A stretch of 33,235 bases of DNA from Caldiserica bacterium UBA646 (GCA_002299965.1 DBOM01000053.1:1-33235), one strand, 5' to 3'; positions 7,882 through 15,590 are shown, counted from the first letter of the stretch. A program made the numbers and translations. The notes: generated from the letters alone by a model not told the origin.

Positions 7882-9180
7882 TTATTTTAGCTTGCTTATA
7901 CTGAATCCGTCCTGCACGTAAATTGATTTATTTCCAAATGCAGGAGGATATACCAAGAATTCTTCTGAGAAGTGATATTTCCAGAGTATTTTTTTATTTG
8001 TTGTATCAAGAGCGACAAGCTCTGCGCCTTTATCATAAATAGAAAGATATGCTACACCACGAGAAAGAGCTAAATTATCCGTAGTGCAATACCAACCGAG
8101 AGGGGAATACAAAGCTATTTCTCCCAGGTCTTTTTTCCATATTAGTTTTCCTGTTTCTGCATCGAGTGCATAGAAAAAATACGGTTTATGATATATGCCT
8201 GCAATAAAATAGACGGTGCCGTTATGAACGCAGGGATTGCTGAATTCTCCCATATCCCCTTGCGGTATAATACTTGTGCTCCACACCTCTTTTCCGCTTT
8301 CAATGCTATATGCAGAAAAACTATGACCATCACTTGTGTAAAAGTACCCGTTTGATATCGGCGTAACAGGCATTTGATTATTTATATGATATACTTCCCA
8401 TATTGTATTTCCGCTTTCCGTATCTAAAGATAGCACCGCATTTTGAGTTGTAGCAAGCAGCACATTGTTATAAAGTGATAGGTTGAGGAGCGAGGCATTC
8501 TTTCTGTATATGCACCACCTGTATTTGCCCGTTTTGATATTTAACGCATAAAGATACATACCTGCAAGTTGAGGGCTACCTATAAATGCCTTCTTCCAGC
8601 GCTCAGCTGCAAAGTAAAGTACGTCATCTTTCAGTACGAATGCCCCGCTTCCTTTACCTATTACTCCTCTGTCAAAAAGAAAATTGTAAACTGTTTTTCC
8701 TGTGTTTGCTTCTACACCTAAAATATGGTTTCCAGAGCTAAAGAATAAAACCCCGTCCGTTATGAATGAAATTTTATATGCCACTCCGTTAACCTGTTTT
8801 TTCCAATTCTCTTTGCCCGTATCTGCATTTAAGGAGTACAAAAATCCACTCGTATCGCAGAAATACACATTTCCTCCGTAATAAATAGGAGGAGAATCAA
8901 CAAGGCGTACCATTGGTATCTTTTCGATATGCCAGTACTGCCAGGCAAGTTCAGGCTTTTTCTTTAGAGGCAAAACGTCAAAGTAGCCCGTCCTCTCGTA
9001 ATCCCCTCTCCATATAAATTGAGGAGTAAGGTTTATCCCTTGGGGAAGGCTTGTTATTACGTTGCCTCGAGGGGCACATCCGCCGGAAAGCAAAGAAAGA
9101 AGAATGATACTTAGAACAAGTATCAGCATCTTCTTATCTTTATTAATATCAATAACCGGGAAATATATAATCAAACCCAT
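7882..9180 (-). CDS. PQQ-type beta-propeller lipoprotein
   Basis: This exported lipoprotein (432 codons from ATG 9180, or 415 from ATG 9129) has a hydrophobic stretch ending LLSGGC, a plausible lipobox. The rest is a seven-bladed propeller of PQQ-like repeats, each ending in a variant of 'D-x-x-T-G-K-x-x-W': ADTGKENWKK, ANTGKTVYNF, IKTGKYRWCI, TESGNTIWEV, IESGKEVWST, AETGKLIWKK and TTNKKILWKY. The fold is that of BamB or PQQ dehydrogenases, but cofactor-binding residues cannot be judged and a binding or scaffold role is equally likely. The start is uncertain. ATG 9180 overlaps the peptidase gene by 32 bases and gives a basic n-region. ATG 9129 lies 19 bases after the peptidase stop but lacks positive charges. 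Neither has a strong Shine-Dalgarno sequence. Confidence 0.85.
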   Translation of the reverse strand: MGLIIYFPVIDINKDKKMLILVLSIILLSLLSGGCAPRGNVITSLPQGINLTPQFIWRGDYERTGYFDVLPLKKKPELAWQYWHIEKIPMVRLVDSPPIYYGGNVYFCDTSGFLYSLNADTGKENWKKQVNGVAYKISFITDGVLFFSSGNHILGVEANTGKTVYNFLFDRGVIGKGSGAFVLKDDVLYFAAERWKKAFIGSPQLAGMYLYALNIKTGKYRWCIYRKNASLLNLSLYNNVLLATTQNAVLSLDTESGNTIWEVYHINNQMPVTPISNGYFYTSDGHSFSAYSIESGKEVWSTSIIPQGDMGEFSNPCVHNGTVYFIAGIYHKPYFFYALDAETGKLIWKKDLGEIALYSPLGWYCTTDNLALSRGVAYLSIYDKGAELVALDTTNKKILWKYHFSEEFLVYPPAFGNKSIYVQDGFSISKLK

Positions 9181-10270
9181 CTATAAATATGGGGATGCCG
9201 GAGAGAGATGGAGCATTCCAGTTTATAGCAACTGTTCCATCTCCCCAGCCGTCTCTCACATATATATACTCATCATATCCGGCATAATAGCCTATGCAGG
9301 TTATCCAATGCCACCAAGTCCAGCTTCCCTGTTTCCGGATAAGTATACCAAAAGGACGGCCATATGAGATTTCATTCACAGCATCAGAGAAATGGGGAGA
9401 AGAGTCTCCGGATGCAGAAAAATTGTAAATACCAAGATAACCGTTATGCACTGTATTTGCATGGTGCACTATACCATTCCTAAAATTCGAGGCAGGTGTA
9501 CCGTATATACAACTTGTATTCATATCGTACCAAAGGCATGTAATAAGATCATTACCATTCGATTCATCCCAATCATGCTGCAGATAGTAATAGCCATGTT
9601 TATGCCAATACCCACAAATATTTGCTCCAGCAACAGGCCCACAATTATTACATAAACTATTTGTAGAAGTCCTATAATCAGGTACACTGGAGAGGATTTC
9701 GTAGCCTCCGCCTCTCGTTTGTTCCATAAGAGGAAGCTTGTTATTGGCTAAAATTGGAAAGTCCGGGATTTCCGTAAAAGTCACAATTTTCTTTTCATTC
9801 CAGAAGAAGTAAACGTCTTTAACTTCCCCGTTTTTATCATACACATTGAAATGTACATAATAAAGCAAAGGAAAAATATAAATAAATTCAGGCTTTCCAA
9901 AAACCGTATCTTTTCCTAAAGAAGTTTTATTAAGGATTTCTTCTTTAACATCCGATAAATGAGGTGGGGCTGACTCTGCAAATTCTAACACAATTGGATT
10001 TTTTATATCGTAATTTACTACTATTCTTCCGACGATTTTCTCGCCCCTTTTTACTCCATAGACTATTACCCTATCTTTTCCATCTTTATCCTTATATACC
10101 GCAGGAGAAGCTAATTCTGCACCTCTAAGACTTGTAATTGCTTCTTGGTGTAGTTCAAGAAATTTTTCTGCACTTTCTGAGAAAGGAGTAGCAGCACTTT
10201 TTACGCTGCTTCTGACAGAGATTCCAACTAATAATACTAAAACTAAAATAATTGCTAAAATCTTCTTCAT
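9149..10270 (-). CDS. secreted C39-like cysteine peptidase
   Basis: This is a 373-residue exported protein with signal peptide MKKILAIILVLVLLVGISV and a pro-region-like N-terminal half (about 30-190) containing 'VIVYGVKRGEKIVGRIVVNY'. The C-terminal domain is papain-like (C39/C39_2 type). The catalytic cysteine is C210 in NNCGPVAGAN, the histidine is H321 in WWHWITCIGYY, and the third residue is D340 in VRDGWG. It carries its own signal peptide and no transporter domains, so it should act outside the cell and is not a bacteriocin-processing exporter. AAGGAGGT precedes the ATG by seven bases. It is the first gene of the minus-strand operon that continues with the PQQ lipoprotein. Its substrate is unknown; the co-expressed surface propellers are candidates by context only. 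Confidence 0.83.
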   Translation of the reverse strand: MKKILAIILVLVLLVGISVRSSVKSAATPFSESAEKFLELHQEAITSLRGAELASPAVYKDKDGKDRVIVYGVKRGEKIVGRIVVNYDIKNPIVLEFAESAPPHLSDVKEEILNKTSLGKDTVFGKPEFIYIFPLLYYVHFNVYDKNGEVKDVYFFWNEKKIVTFTEIPDFPILANNKLPLMEQTRGGGYEILSSVPDYRTSTNSLCNNCGPVAGANICGYWHKHGYYYLQHDWDESNGNDLITCLWYDMNTSCIYGTPASNFRNGIVHHANTVHNGYLGIYNFSASGDSSPHFSDAVNEISYGRPFGILIRKQGSWTWWHWITCIGYYAGYDEYIYVRDGWGDGTVAINWNAPSLSGIPIFIDGFDYIFPGY

Positions 10271-10731
10271 TTTTTTACCTCCTTGTCATTTTATATTTTT
10301 ACTTTCTTTTCGTGACGATCTTTCTGTCTCTTCACCTCCTATCTCAACCTTGAGGAACTATTCCCTCTTGCATAACCATCATCTCCTTACAGAGGGGTAA
10401 ATTTGTTCCACTTCTAATAATAGGATAATCGTTTTTTTTTTTTTTTGCAATACGTTTTTTACTCTTCTGGAATCCTCTCCCTTCTCAGAAAATTTATTTT
10501 CCTCTATATCGGATCTTCCGCTGAAAAATGATATTATTTTATGCTCTAATTCCTTATTGTAAAAGGGATTAGATGGAATTATGAATGTGAAAATTCGTTG
10601 CTACAGTTTAGAGGGCAGTTTTATCCTTAATCTATCTATAATTAATTGCTGATGTGGTAGTAGTTCATATGGAAGTATTTTTACTGTTTTATCCTTTATT
10701 CTGTATCCTATGTATTGTATCTATATAATCT
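10271..10731. other. gene-free interval with a homopolymer tract
   Basis: No credible ORF is visible on either strand. The interval holds the putative promoter of the peptidase operon (10422-10450, minus strand) with a run of 15 T at 10432-10446, and low-complexity AT-rich sequence. The part from about 10560 is probably decayed mobile-element sequence, judging from the transposase fragment that follows. Confidence 0.5.
10422..10450 (-). promoter_or_regulatory. possible promoter of the exported-protein operon with poly-A spacer
   Basis: On the minus strand TTGCAA (10450-10445) and TATCCT (10427-10422) are separated by exactly 17 bp. Thirteen spacer bases, continuous with the last two bases of the -35, form an uninterrupted A15 run. 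The next downstream gene is the C39-like peptidase at 10270. Both hexamers are imperfect. Confidence 0.35.
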
Positions 10732-10960
10732 ATGTCTCAATTATTTATAACAACAGAACTTACAGGAGAACCCTCTCCTATCACTCTTGTGTTCAAGGTT
10801 TGCAGGCATTTTTTGCTCAAAAAAAGGGGAAGATGCGTTGAATACTACAATAAGTTTAGGCCGCATATGAGTCTAAAGAGGTTAACTCCTTATAAAAAGT
10901 TGAAAGAGCTACAAGAGGGGAAGATTTCAAAAGACTTTAAAGTTTCTAATATTTGCCCTA
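10732..10960 (+). pseudogene. C-terminal remnant of an IS3/IS481-type transposase
   Basis: The reading frame from 10840 to 10911 encodes EYYNKFRPHMSLKRL then TPYKKLKEL. This is the terminal part of DDE integrase-type transposases, with the conserved 'YYN-x-x-RPH-x-SL' and 'TP' motifs. The upstream DDE core is missing; residues before it are unrelated or frameshifted. The frame has no proper end of its own and runs into the 42-bp repeat, stopping at the TGA that overlaps the gntR start. It therefore marks an old insertion whose right edge lies next to repeat copy 2. Confidence 0.75.
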
Positions 10961-11002
10961 TTGACAACCTTATAAATTGTATTATTGTATTAGTACAATG
11001 AT
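10961..11002 (+). repeat. 42-bp direct repeat, copy 2: gntR promoter/operator
   Basis: This is a perfect copy of 4031-4072. The palindrome ATTGTATTA-N6-TAGTACAAT spans 10976-10999 and reaches into the gntR start codons (ATG 10998 and ATG 11001). With -35 TTGACA at 10961 and any -10 inside the palindrome, the transcript would begin at or next to the ATG. Repressor binding would cover the promoter and start, implying autorepression. Confidence 0.78.
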
Positions 11003-11360
11003 GAAATTTTATATAAACCCGTATGAGGGCGTGCCTATATACGGGCAGATAATAAAGCAAGTAAAAATGGGCGTTGCAAAAAGATTACTTAAAAGGGGAG
11101 AAAAGCTTCCTCCTGTAAGAGAGATGGCCATTGAGCTCTCAGTAAACCCGAATACCGTTGCAAAAGCATACAGGGAGCTTGAAAGAGAAAATATTGTAGA
11201 AACAATTATAGGGAGGGGAACATTTATAAAAAAAATGAAAAGAGATTCTTCCGGAAAAGAAAAAATTGATAAACTTATAGATATGCTTATTCTAGAAACA
11301 TATAATGCGGGATATACAAAAGAAGAAATTATTAATAAAATTTACAAAAAGGAGGCGTAA
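11001..11360 (+). CDS. GntR-family repressor, YtrA subfamily
   Basis: This 119-residue transcription factor has only the DNA-binding winged helix plus a short C-terminal dimerisation helix, which is the YtrA layout. The start 'MKFYINPYEGVPIYGQIIKQ' and the helix-turn-helix 'KLPPVREMAIELSVNPNTVA' with 'GRGTFI' in the wing are textbook. YtrA proteins usually repress their own operon, which encodes an ABC transporter induced by cell-wall antibiotics or other envelope stress, and the same arrangement follows here. I chose ATG 11001 because family proteins begin there; ATG 10998 would add one Met. No Shine-Dalgarno sequence precedes either, so translation is probably leaderless. The gene ends two bases before the UPF0145 start. 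Confidence 0.93.
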   Translation: MKFYINPYEGVPIYGQIIKQVKMGVAKRLLKRGEKLPPVREMAIELSVNPNTVAKAYRELERENIVETIIGRGTFIKKMKRDSSGKEKIDKLIDMLILETYNAGYTKEEIINKIYKKEA

Positions 11361-11361
11361 A

Positions 11362-11685
11362 ATGATTGTAACAACAACGGATTATGTGCCAGGAAAAAAA
11401 GTAAAAGAAATTTTAGGTATTGCAACAGGCAATATTGTAAAAACGAAGAACATCGGGAGAGACTTCATGGCGGGATTAAAAAACATTGCGGGTGGAGAAA
11501 TTAGTGAGTATGTAGAACTCTTAAAGGATTCAAGAGATGAAGCCATGACAAGACTGATAAAAAATGCTGAAGAGCTCGGCGCAGATGCAATAGTTAACGT
11601 AAGACTTGCCACATCTTCTGTAATGCAGGGAGCAGCAGAACTGCTTGCTTATGGAACAGCAGTAAAGCTTGAAAATGAAAAATGA
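11362..11685 (+). CDS. UPF0145/YbjQ-family protein
   Basis: This 107-residue protein of the YbjQ (UPF0145) family forms pentameric dodecin-like rings. The function is unknown, although the family has been labelled heavy-metal binding. The start 'MIVTTTDYVPGKKVKEILGI', the middle 'GGEISEYVELLKDSRDEAMT' and the end 'GADAIVNVRLATSSVMQGAA' match the family closely, and the length is normal. AAAGGAGG sits about eight bases before the ATG. It is the second gene of the GntR operon and overlaps the ABC ATPase gene by four bases (ATGA). Its place between a YtrA regulator and an envelope ABC transporter suggests an envelope-stress role, by context only. Confidence 0.9.
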   Translation: MIVTTTDYVPGKKVKEILGIATGNIVKTKNIGRDFMAGLKNIAGGEISEYVELLKDSRDEAMTRLIKNAEELGADAIVNVRLATSSVMQGAAELLAYGTAVKLENEK

Positions 11686-12581
11686 ATGTATTTGAGCTGA
11701 ATAATGTTAGTAAATCCTTTGGTACAGTTCGGGCACTTAATAACTTAACCCTCACTGTACCAGAGGGTAGTATTTTTGGATTTTTAGGCCCAAACGGGGC
11801 AGGCAAAACCACCACAATTAAGATTTTGCTCAGATTGATAAAAGAGGACAGTGGTACTATAAATCTTTTTGGAGAAAAAATTGATATAGAAAACGTAAGA
11901 AAACGAAAAAGAATAGGATTTGTTCCGGAAGAATTTTCATTGTATAACTATATGACAGGATGGGGAATACTGCACTTTAATGCTGGGCTTTTCGGAAAAA
12001 AGAACCTCGTTAAAATAGACGAGCTACAAGATACATTCCATTTGCCTTTGCGAGAAAAAATATCCACCTACTCAAGGGGAATGAAAAAAGCACTCTCCCT
12101 TTATATAGCATTATCAACAGGGCCGGAACTTTTGATTCTGGATGAACCCACTGACGGCCTGGATCCTGTCGTAAGAAAACGGCTGTTAGATTTTTTGATA
12201 AAAGAAGTTGCTGAAAAAAATATTACAATTTTTTTCAGCTCTCACATCTTAAGCGAGGTAGAAAAAATATGTGATACGGTAGTAATAATAAAAAAAGGTA
12301 AAGTGTTAGTGCAAGAGGAGCTGGATAAAATAAAAGAAAATGCCAATCTTATTACTGTGCGCTTTTCATCTAAAATCGATATCAGTAAGCTTGAAGCTAA
12401 AGGAATAACAAGTATAAGCAAGATTGATGAATCTACGTTTGACCTGAAGCTGTTTAAAGATTCTAGCGCAATAGTAAAAAAGATAGAGGAAGCAGGGGGA
12501 GAAGTTGTCCGCAAAATTCCGCTTTCTTTTGAAGACATTTTTATGCACTTTATGGAGGAAAAAAATGTGGTCACTCATTAA
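11682..12581 (+). CDS. ABC transporter ATPase subunit
   Basis: This 299-residue nucleotide-binding subunit has Walker A GPNGAGKT at 36-43, a signature region YSRGM at 130-134 in place of LSGGQ, Walker B LILDEP at 151-156 with 'TDGLD' following, and the switch histidine H188 in SSHILSE. The Q-loop glutamine position reads FVPEE, a common substitution in this exporter class. The C-terminal 80 residues are a small accessory beta domain, as in YtrB/BcrA-type subunits. The start overlaps the UPF0145 stop (ATGA) and the end overlaps the permease gene by 17 bases, so the two are translationally coupled. The substrate is unknown; efflux or removal of envelope-active compounds is typical for YtrA-controlled systems. 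Confidence 0.95.
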   Translation: MNVFELNNVSKSFGTVRALNNLTLTVPEGSIFGFLGPNGAGKTTTIKILLRLIKEDSGTINLFGEKIDIENVRKRKRIGFVPEEFSLYNYMTGWGILHFNAGLFGKKNLVKIDELQDTFHLPLREKISTYSRGMKKALSLYIALSTGPELLILDEPTDGLDPVVRKRLLDFLIKEVAEKNITIFFSSHILSEVEKICDTVVIIKKGKVLVQEELDKIKENANLITVRFSSKIDISKLEAKGITSISKIDESTFDLKLFKDSSAIVKKIEEAGGEVVRKIPLSFEDIFMHFMEEKNVVTH

Positions 12582-13341
12582 AAAAGAACTTAAAGAAAAT
12601 CTAACAAAATTTATCATAATGTTCCTCGTTGTGCTCGGAACAGCATTTTTTCTTATTCCATACGGTTATAACATGGTTTCCCAGATCCCCAGTGAACTAT
12701 TCAATAATCCTGCTGTTCCCGGATGGTTAACGGACCAGTTAAATGCAATGCTGCCAAATCTTAAAAACATAAACTTCTTTATCTTTTCCCAATGGTTTGG
12801 CAAAAACTTATTGCAGTTTGCTATATTCTTTGGTATCATTATGTCAATCGGAACTATTGCCGGCGAAACAGAACGAAAGAGCAGTGTTTTTCTGTTTTCG
12901 CGTCCTGTCACAAGAAAATCAATTTTACTATCAAAAGTTATTGTTGTATTTACATTTTTAATAATAAGCATCGTTATTCCCACGTATCTCCTTCCACTTC
13001 TTTCAAATAGCATTCCATTAAATGTTAATATGCGTCTTCTTAATATAGGACTTTTATATGCTGTGATAGGCACGCTTGCCACGGCTGCCATTTCTATTCT
13101 CTTTTCCACTCTTATCAACGACCGCTTAAAAGCAACATTTGCAGCATTTGCAGCCATTATTATGACCATTCCCATGGCATTTATCAAAGGAATGCATTGG
13201 ATAAGCATAGTAAACCTGTACGTTAGTGCAAAATTTTTTCAAACAGGGAAAATGTACTTTCCTCCACTTATTTGCGGGATTGGTATAATCATTTTTTCCC
13301 TTACTGCATCTTACTATATTTTGAGAAAGAAGGAATTTTAA
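12565..13341 (+). CDS. ABC-2 type permease subunit
   Basis: This 258-residue integral membrane partner of the preceding ATPase starts MWSLIKKELKENLTKFIIMF with the amphipathic entry helix and first membrane segment of ABC-2 permeases. It has about six membrane segments in total (near residues 15-35, 80-100, 118-140, 150-175, 185-205 and 230-250). The motif 'GETERKSSVFLFSRPVTRKS' between segments 2 and 3 is the conserved cytoplasmic loop of this family ('E-x-x-x-G-T-x-x-x-L-x-x-P-x-S-R'). GGAGG lies nine bases before the ATG at 12565. An upstream start would extend into the ATPase frame without support. It would work as a homodimer with the ATPase. Confidence 0.9.
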   Translation: MWSLIKKELKENLTKFIIMFLVVLGTAFFLIPYGYNMVSQIPSELFNNPAVPGWLTDQLNAMLPNLKNINFFIFSQWFGKNLLQFAIFFGIIMSIGTIAGETERKSSVFLFSRPVTRKSILLSKVIVVFTFLIISIVIPTYLLPLLSNSIPLNVNMRLLNIGLLYAVIGTLATAAISILFSTLINDRLKATFAAFAAIIMTIPMAFIKGMHWISIVNLYVSAKFFQTGKMYFPPLICGIGIIIFSLTASYYILRKKEF

Positions 13342-13400
13342 AAAGAATTTATTGTTAGGAAATATAACATTTTAACAACCATTGAATTGAAGGGTAAAAT

Positions 13401-14051
13401 ATGAATTTAATTCCTGTAAAGATAGGCATTGCTGTATTTTTTTTGGTCTATTCGGTTTTTATATTTTCATTATTTGATTTCAGAAAACGTATAGACATAC
13501 GCTATTTCATACCCTTTCTGTTGGGTGGCGCTGCTTTCTTATCCATCTTTATTATACAAATACCGCTGCAACGCCTTCTTGTAAATTCGCTCTTCTGGAA
13601 TGCCTGGGGTGACACATTAAAAGCATTTTTGTATGCATCTATTGCGGGTTTTGTACAAGAATTTTTTAAGGTCCTTGTCGTATTTTTCCGTAAGGATAAA
13701 ATTCTTTCAGGTGCATCTGCCGGTGCAGGATTTGGATTTATTGAAGCTACATTTTTGCTTGGCTCTGTTGCCTCTTTTTCTATTATAGCAATAGTAGAAA
13801 GATTGTTTGCCATTATATTTCACATATCTTCAACAAGTCTCATAATGTGTGGAACAACAAGGAAAAAGTTCTTTTTTTACTATCTTATTGTCTCTCTTGT
13901 CCATACCGGAGTGGATACCATAGCTGTAATGTATCAAATGCATAAAATTGCTCTTGCTCCTACGGAGATATTCGTCGCTATTATTGCCTCGGTACTATTT
14001 ATTATTTCTATCTGCTTATATAAAAGACAATTGCGGGCAACAGTTATTTAG
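13401..14051 (+). CDS. PrsW/YhfC-like intramembrane protease
   Basis: This 216-residue membrane protein has about seven hydrophobic segments. It carries the conserved polar residues of the PrsW/YhfC/CPBP superfamily of glutamic or metal-type intramembrane proteases. These are E87 in VQEFFK, the glycine-rich helix GAGFGFIEA (108-116) with E115, E133-R134 in VERLFAIIFH with H141, and H168 in VHTGVDT. Relatives such as PrsW cleave membrane-anchored anti-sigma factors, and YhfC-type genes often accompany ABC exporters. GAAGGG precedes the ATG. The 59-base gap to the permease has no terminator, so it is probably the last gene of the GntR operon. A candidate client by co-regulation is the DUF3887 lipoprotein at 4111; this is inference. 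Confidence 0.72.
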   Translation: MNLIPVKIGIAVFFLVYSVFIFSLFDFRKRIDIRYFIPFLLGGAAFLSIFIIQIPLQRLLVNSLFWNAWGDTLKAFLYASIAGFVQEFFKVLVVFFRKDKILSGASAGAGFGFIEATFLLGSVASFSIIAIVERLFAIIFHISSTSLIMCGTTRKKFFFYYLIVSLVHTGVDTIAVMYQMHKIALAPTEIFVAIIASVLFIISICLYKRQLRATVI

Positions 14052-14070
14052 ATATATAGCGCTATTCAAT

Positions 14071-14100
14071 TTGATAAAACAAAAGTTTTTCTATTATTAT
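14071..14100 (+). promoter_or_regulatory. predicted promoter of the leader ORF/lipoprotein pair
   Basis: TTGATA (14071-14076) and TATTAT (14095-14100) are separated by 18 bp, in the 149-base gap between the protease gene and the leader ORF. A small AT-rich hairpin, AATTCT/AGAATT with a run of six T, follows at 14114-14137. It could instead act as a weak terminator or attenuator. Confidence 0.45.
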
Positions 14101-14200
14101 GTTACAATCTGTTAATTCTCTAAAGAATTTGTTTTTTGTATAGAAAGTGTTGCAAATACTTCGCAAAATAAAAATTATGAATTAAGGAGTTGTACTGGAA

Positions 14201-14245
14201 ATGGAATTTACTACTAATTTCCCCGTTACTGTGCATAAAAAATGA
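14201..14245 (+). CDS. 14-residue leader ORF coupled to the lipoprotein gene
   Basis: ATG 14201 follows AAGGAG at 14184-14189, encodes MEFTTNFPVTVHKK and stops at a TGA sharing bases with the lipoprotein ATG (ATGA). The lipoprotein start has no Shine-Dalgarno sequence of its own, so ribosomes probably reach it by reinitiation from this leader. A similar arrangement occurs at 18260-18310. No conserved run of regulatory codons is evident. Confidence 0.45.
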   Translation: MEFTTNFPVTVHKK

Positions 14246-14934
14246 GGAATATGAGAAGAACGATATTGCTTCTCGCTTTACTTCTATTTATTCTTCCTGG
14301 CTGCAAAAATAACACAGCAAATCTGCCGCCTGCACATTTTAGCGAAAAAGAAGCAATGCTTGAAGGAAATTATATTTATGAATTTTACTCTATAGACAAA
14401 AATGAAAAAATAGGCGAAACGACAATTATTATTGCAGTTGAAAACGATCTTTTAAAGATAAGCGAAAACATAAAAAACGCTACTTTGTGGCTAGACAAAA
14501 TAACACTTAAGCCCGTAAAATTTATTGGGAACTATAAGACAAATGATGTACTTACGTTTTTGGAGGCAAATTTTTTTGAAAAAACAATACAAATAAGTAT
14601 TGAAGAAAGCGGGAAACCAAGAAAATATAATTTAAAAAGTAATGAAAACACATATCCTGACGAGGCGTTACCGTTTCTCTTCTCCGGGTTTAATTTTAAA
14701 GAAAAAGAAGCATACATATACGATTACCACCCGTACACATCATTGTTCGCATACTGCTCTGTTTATAATCTCGGCAAAGAACAGAGAACAATCAACAATA
14801 AAAAAATAGAGGTGTTCCATATTGTCCTGGATTTTGGCAAAAAGAAAAGAAATCTTTATTACACAGCAGATGCTCCTCATATCCTCATGGAAAGATATGA
14901 GGAAAACATCCATTATATAATCAAGCAGGACTAA
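14242..14934 (+). CDS. lipoprotein, DUF3108-like beta barrel
   Basis: This 230-residue predicted lipoprotein has a signal peptide MRNMRRTILLLALLLFILPG directly followed by C21 (lipobox LPGC). The mature part is almost entirely beta-strand-like and contains the sequence order 'GNYIYEFYSIDKNEKIGETT ... LWLDKITLKPVKFIG ... RNLYYTADAPHILMERYEEN'. This recalls DUF3108/LolA-like half-barrels, in which conversion of a sugar or fatty substrate is unproven. The family is uncertain and no catalytic residue is visible. It ends five bases before the convergent aldolase gene with no clear terminator between. Translation depends on the upstream 14-codon leader or on a weak GAGG before an alternative ATG at 14251. 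Confidence 0.7.
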   Translation: MRNMRRTILLLALLLFILPGCKNNTANLPPAHFSEKEAMLEGNYIYEFYSIDKNEKIGETTIIIAVENDLLKISENIKNATLWLDKITLKPVKFIGNYKTNDVLTFLEANFFEKTIQISIEESGKPRKYNLKSNENTYPDEALPFLFSGFNFKEKEAYIYDYHPYTSLFAYCSVYNLGKEQRTINNKKIEVFHIVLDFGKKKRNLYYTADAPHILMERYEENIHYIIKQD

Positions 14935-14939
14935 ACAAG

Positions 14940-15569
14940 CTATTTTTTCTTATAAAACATCGAAAACAGCGCTTTAAGTTTATCGGGAGGTATTTCTTTT
15001 ACTCCACCAAAAGTATTGGCGACAAGAGTTGATATACAAATATTCTCAAGCTCCTCAGCTCTCCTGAATGCTTTCTCAGGCGTCTCGCCGACAGTAATTA
15101 CTCCATGGTTTGCAAGCATTACAGCATTATATTTTTTGAAAGCATTTGCTACACTTTTTGCAAGTTCTTTTGACGAAGTCATTTCATAGGGAAGTACTGG
15201 TACTTCACCTAAAATGAGCGATACTTCTTCATGTATTGCTTCCCGCAAAGGTATATTCGCAATTGCAAATCCGGTTGAAATCGGTGGATGAGTATGCACA
15301 ATAGCATTTACATCGCTTCTTTCTTTGTAAATAGCAACATGAAATAATAATTCAGAAGAAGGTTTGCCCTCTCCCTCCAACAAATTTCCTTTAAAATCTA
15401 CTACGATGATATCTGAATATGAAAGAATATCCTTTGGCATGCCAGATGGAGTAATATAAATCACTCCCTCGTCCTTTATAGAAATATTTCCTCCATATCC
15501 GCCATTTAAGCGCCTTTCATACAGCCTTTTACCAATTGATGCAATTGTTTCTTTTATCTCTCTTTTCAT
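14940..15569 (-). CDS. class II aldolase (fuculose-phosphate aldolase family)
   Basis: This 209-residue zinc-dependent aldolase is in the FucA/AraD/MtnB fold family, which cleaves sugar phosphates to dihydroxyacetone phosphate or glycolaldehyde phosphate plus an aldehyde. The key residues align with the E. coli L-fuculose-1-phosphate aldolase numbering: E73 (catalytic, in PSSELLFH), zinc ligands H92 and H94 in VHTHPP, and H155 in ANHGVI. The glycine-rich start GGYGGNIS is also conserved. ATG 15569 is chosen because AAGGAG lies seven bases upstream; an in-frame ATG at 15587 would put that ribosome site inside the gene. No kinase or isomerase is adjacent, so the substrate cannot be named. Confidence 0.9.
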   Translation of the reverse strand: MKREIKETIASIGKRLYERRLNGGYGGNISIKDEGVIYITPSGMPKDILSYSDIIVVDFKGNLLEGEGKPSSELLFHVAIYKERSDVNAIVHTHPPISTGFAIANIPLREAIHEEVSLILGEVPVLPYEMTSSKELAKSVANAFKKYNAVMLANHGVITVGETPEKAFRRAEELENICISTLVANTFGGVKEIPPDKLKALFSMFYKKK

Positions 15570-15590
15570 TTGCAACTCCTTATGCAAATC

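Noticed and set aside
12666..13208. 180-codon minus-strand frame opposite the ABC permease
   Set aside because: It is a shadow of a well-supported membrane-protein gene in the forward strand, with no ribosome site and no family resemblance.
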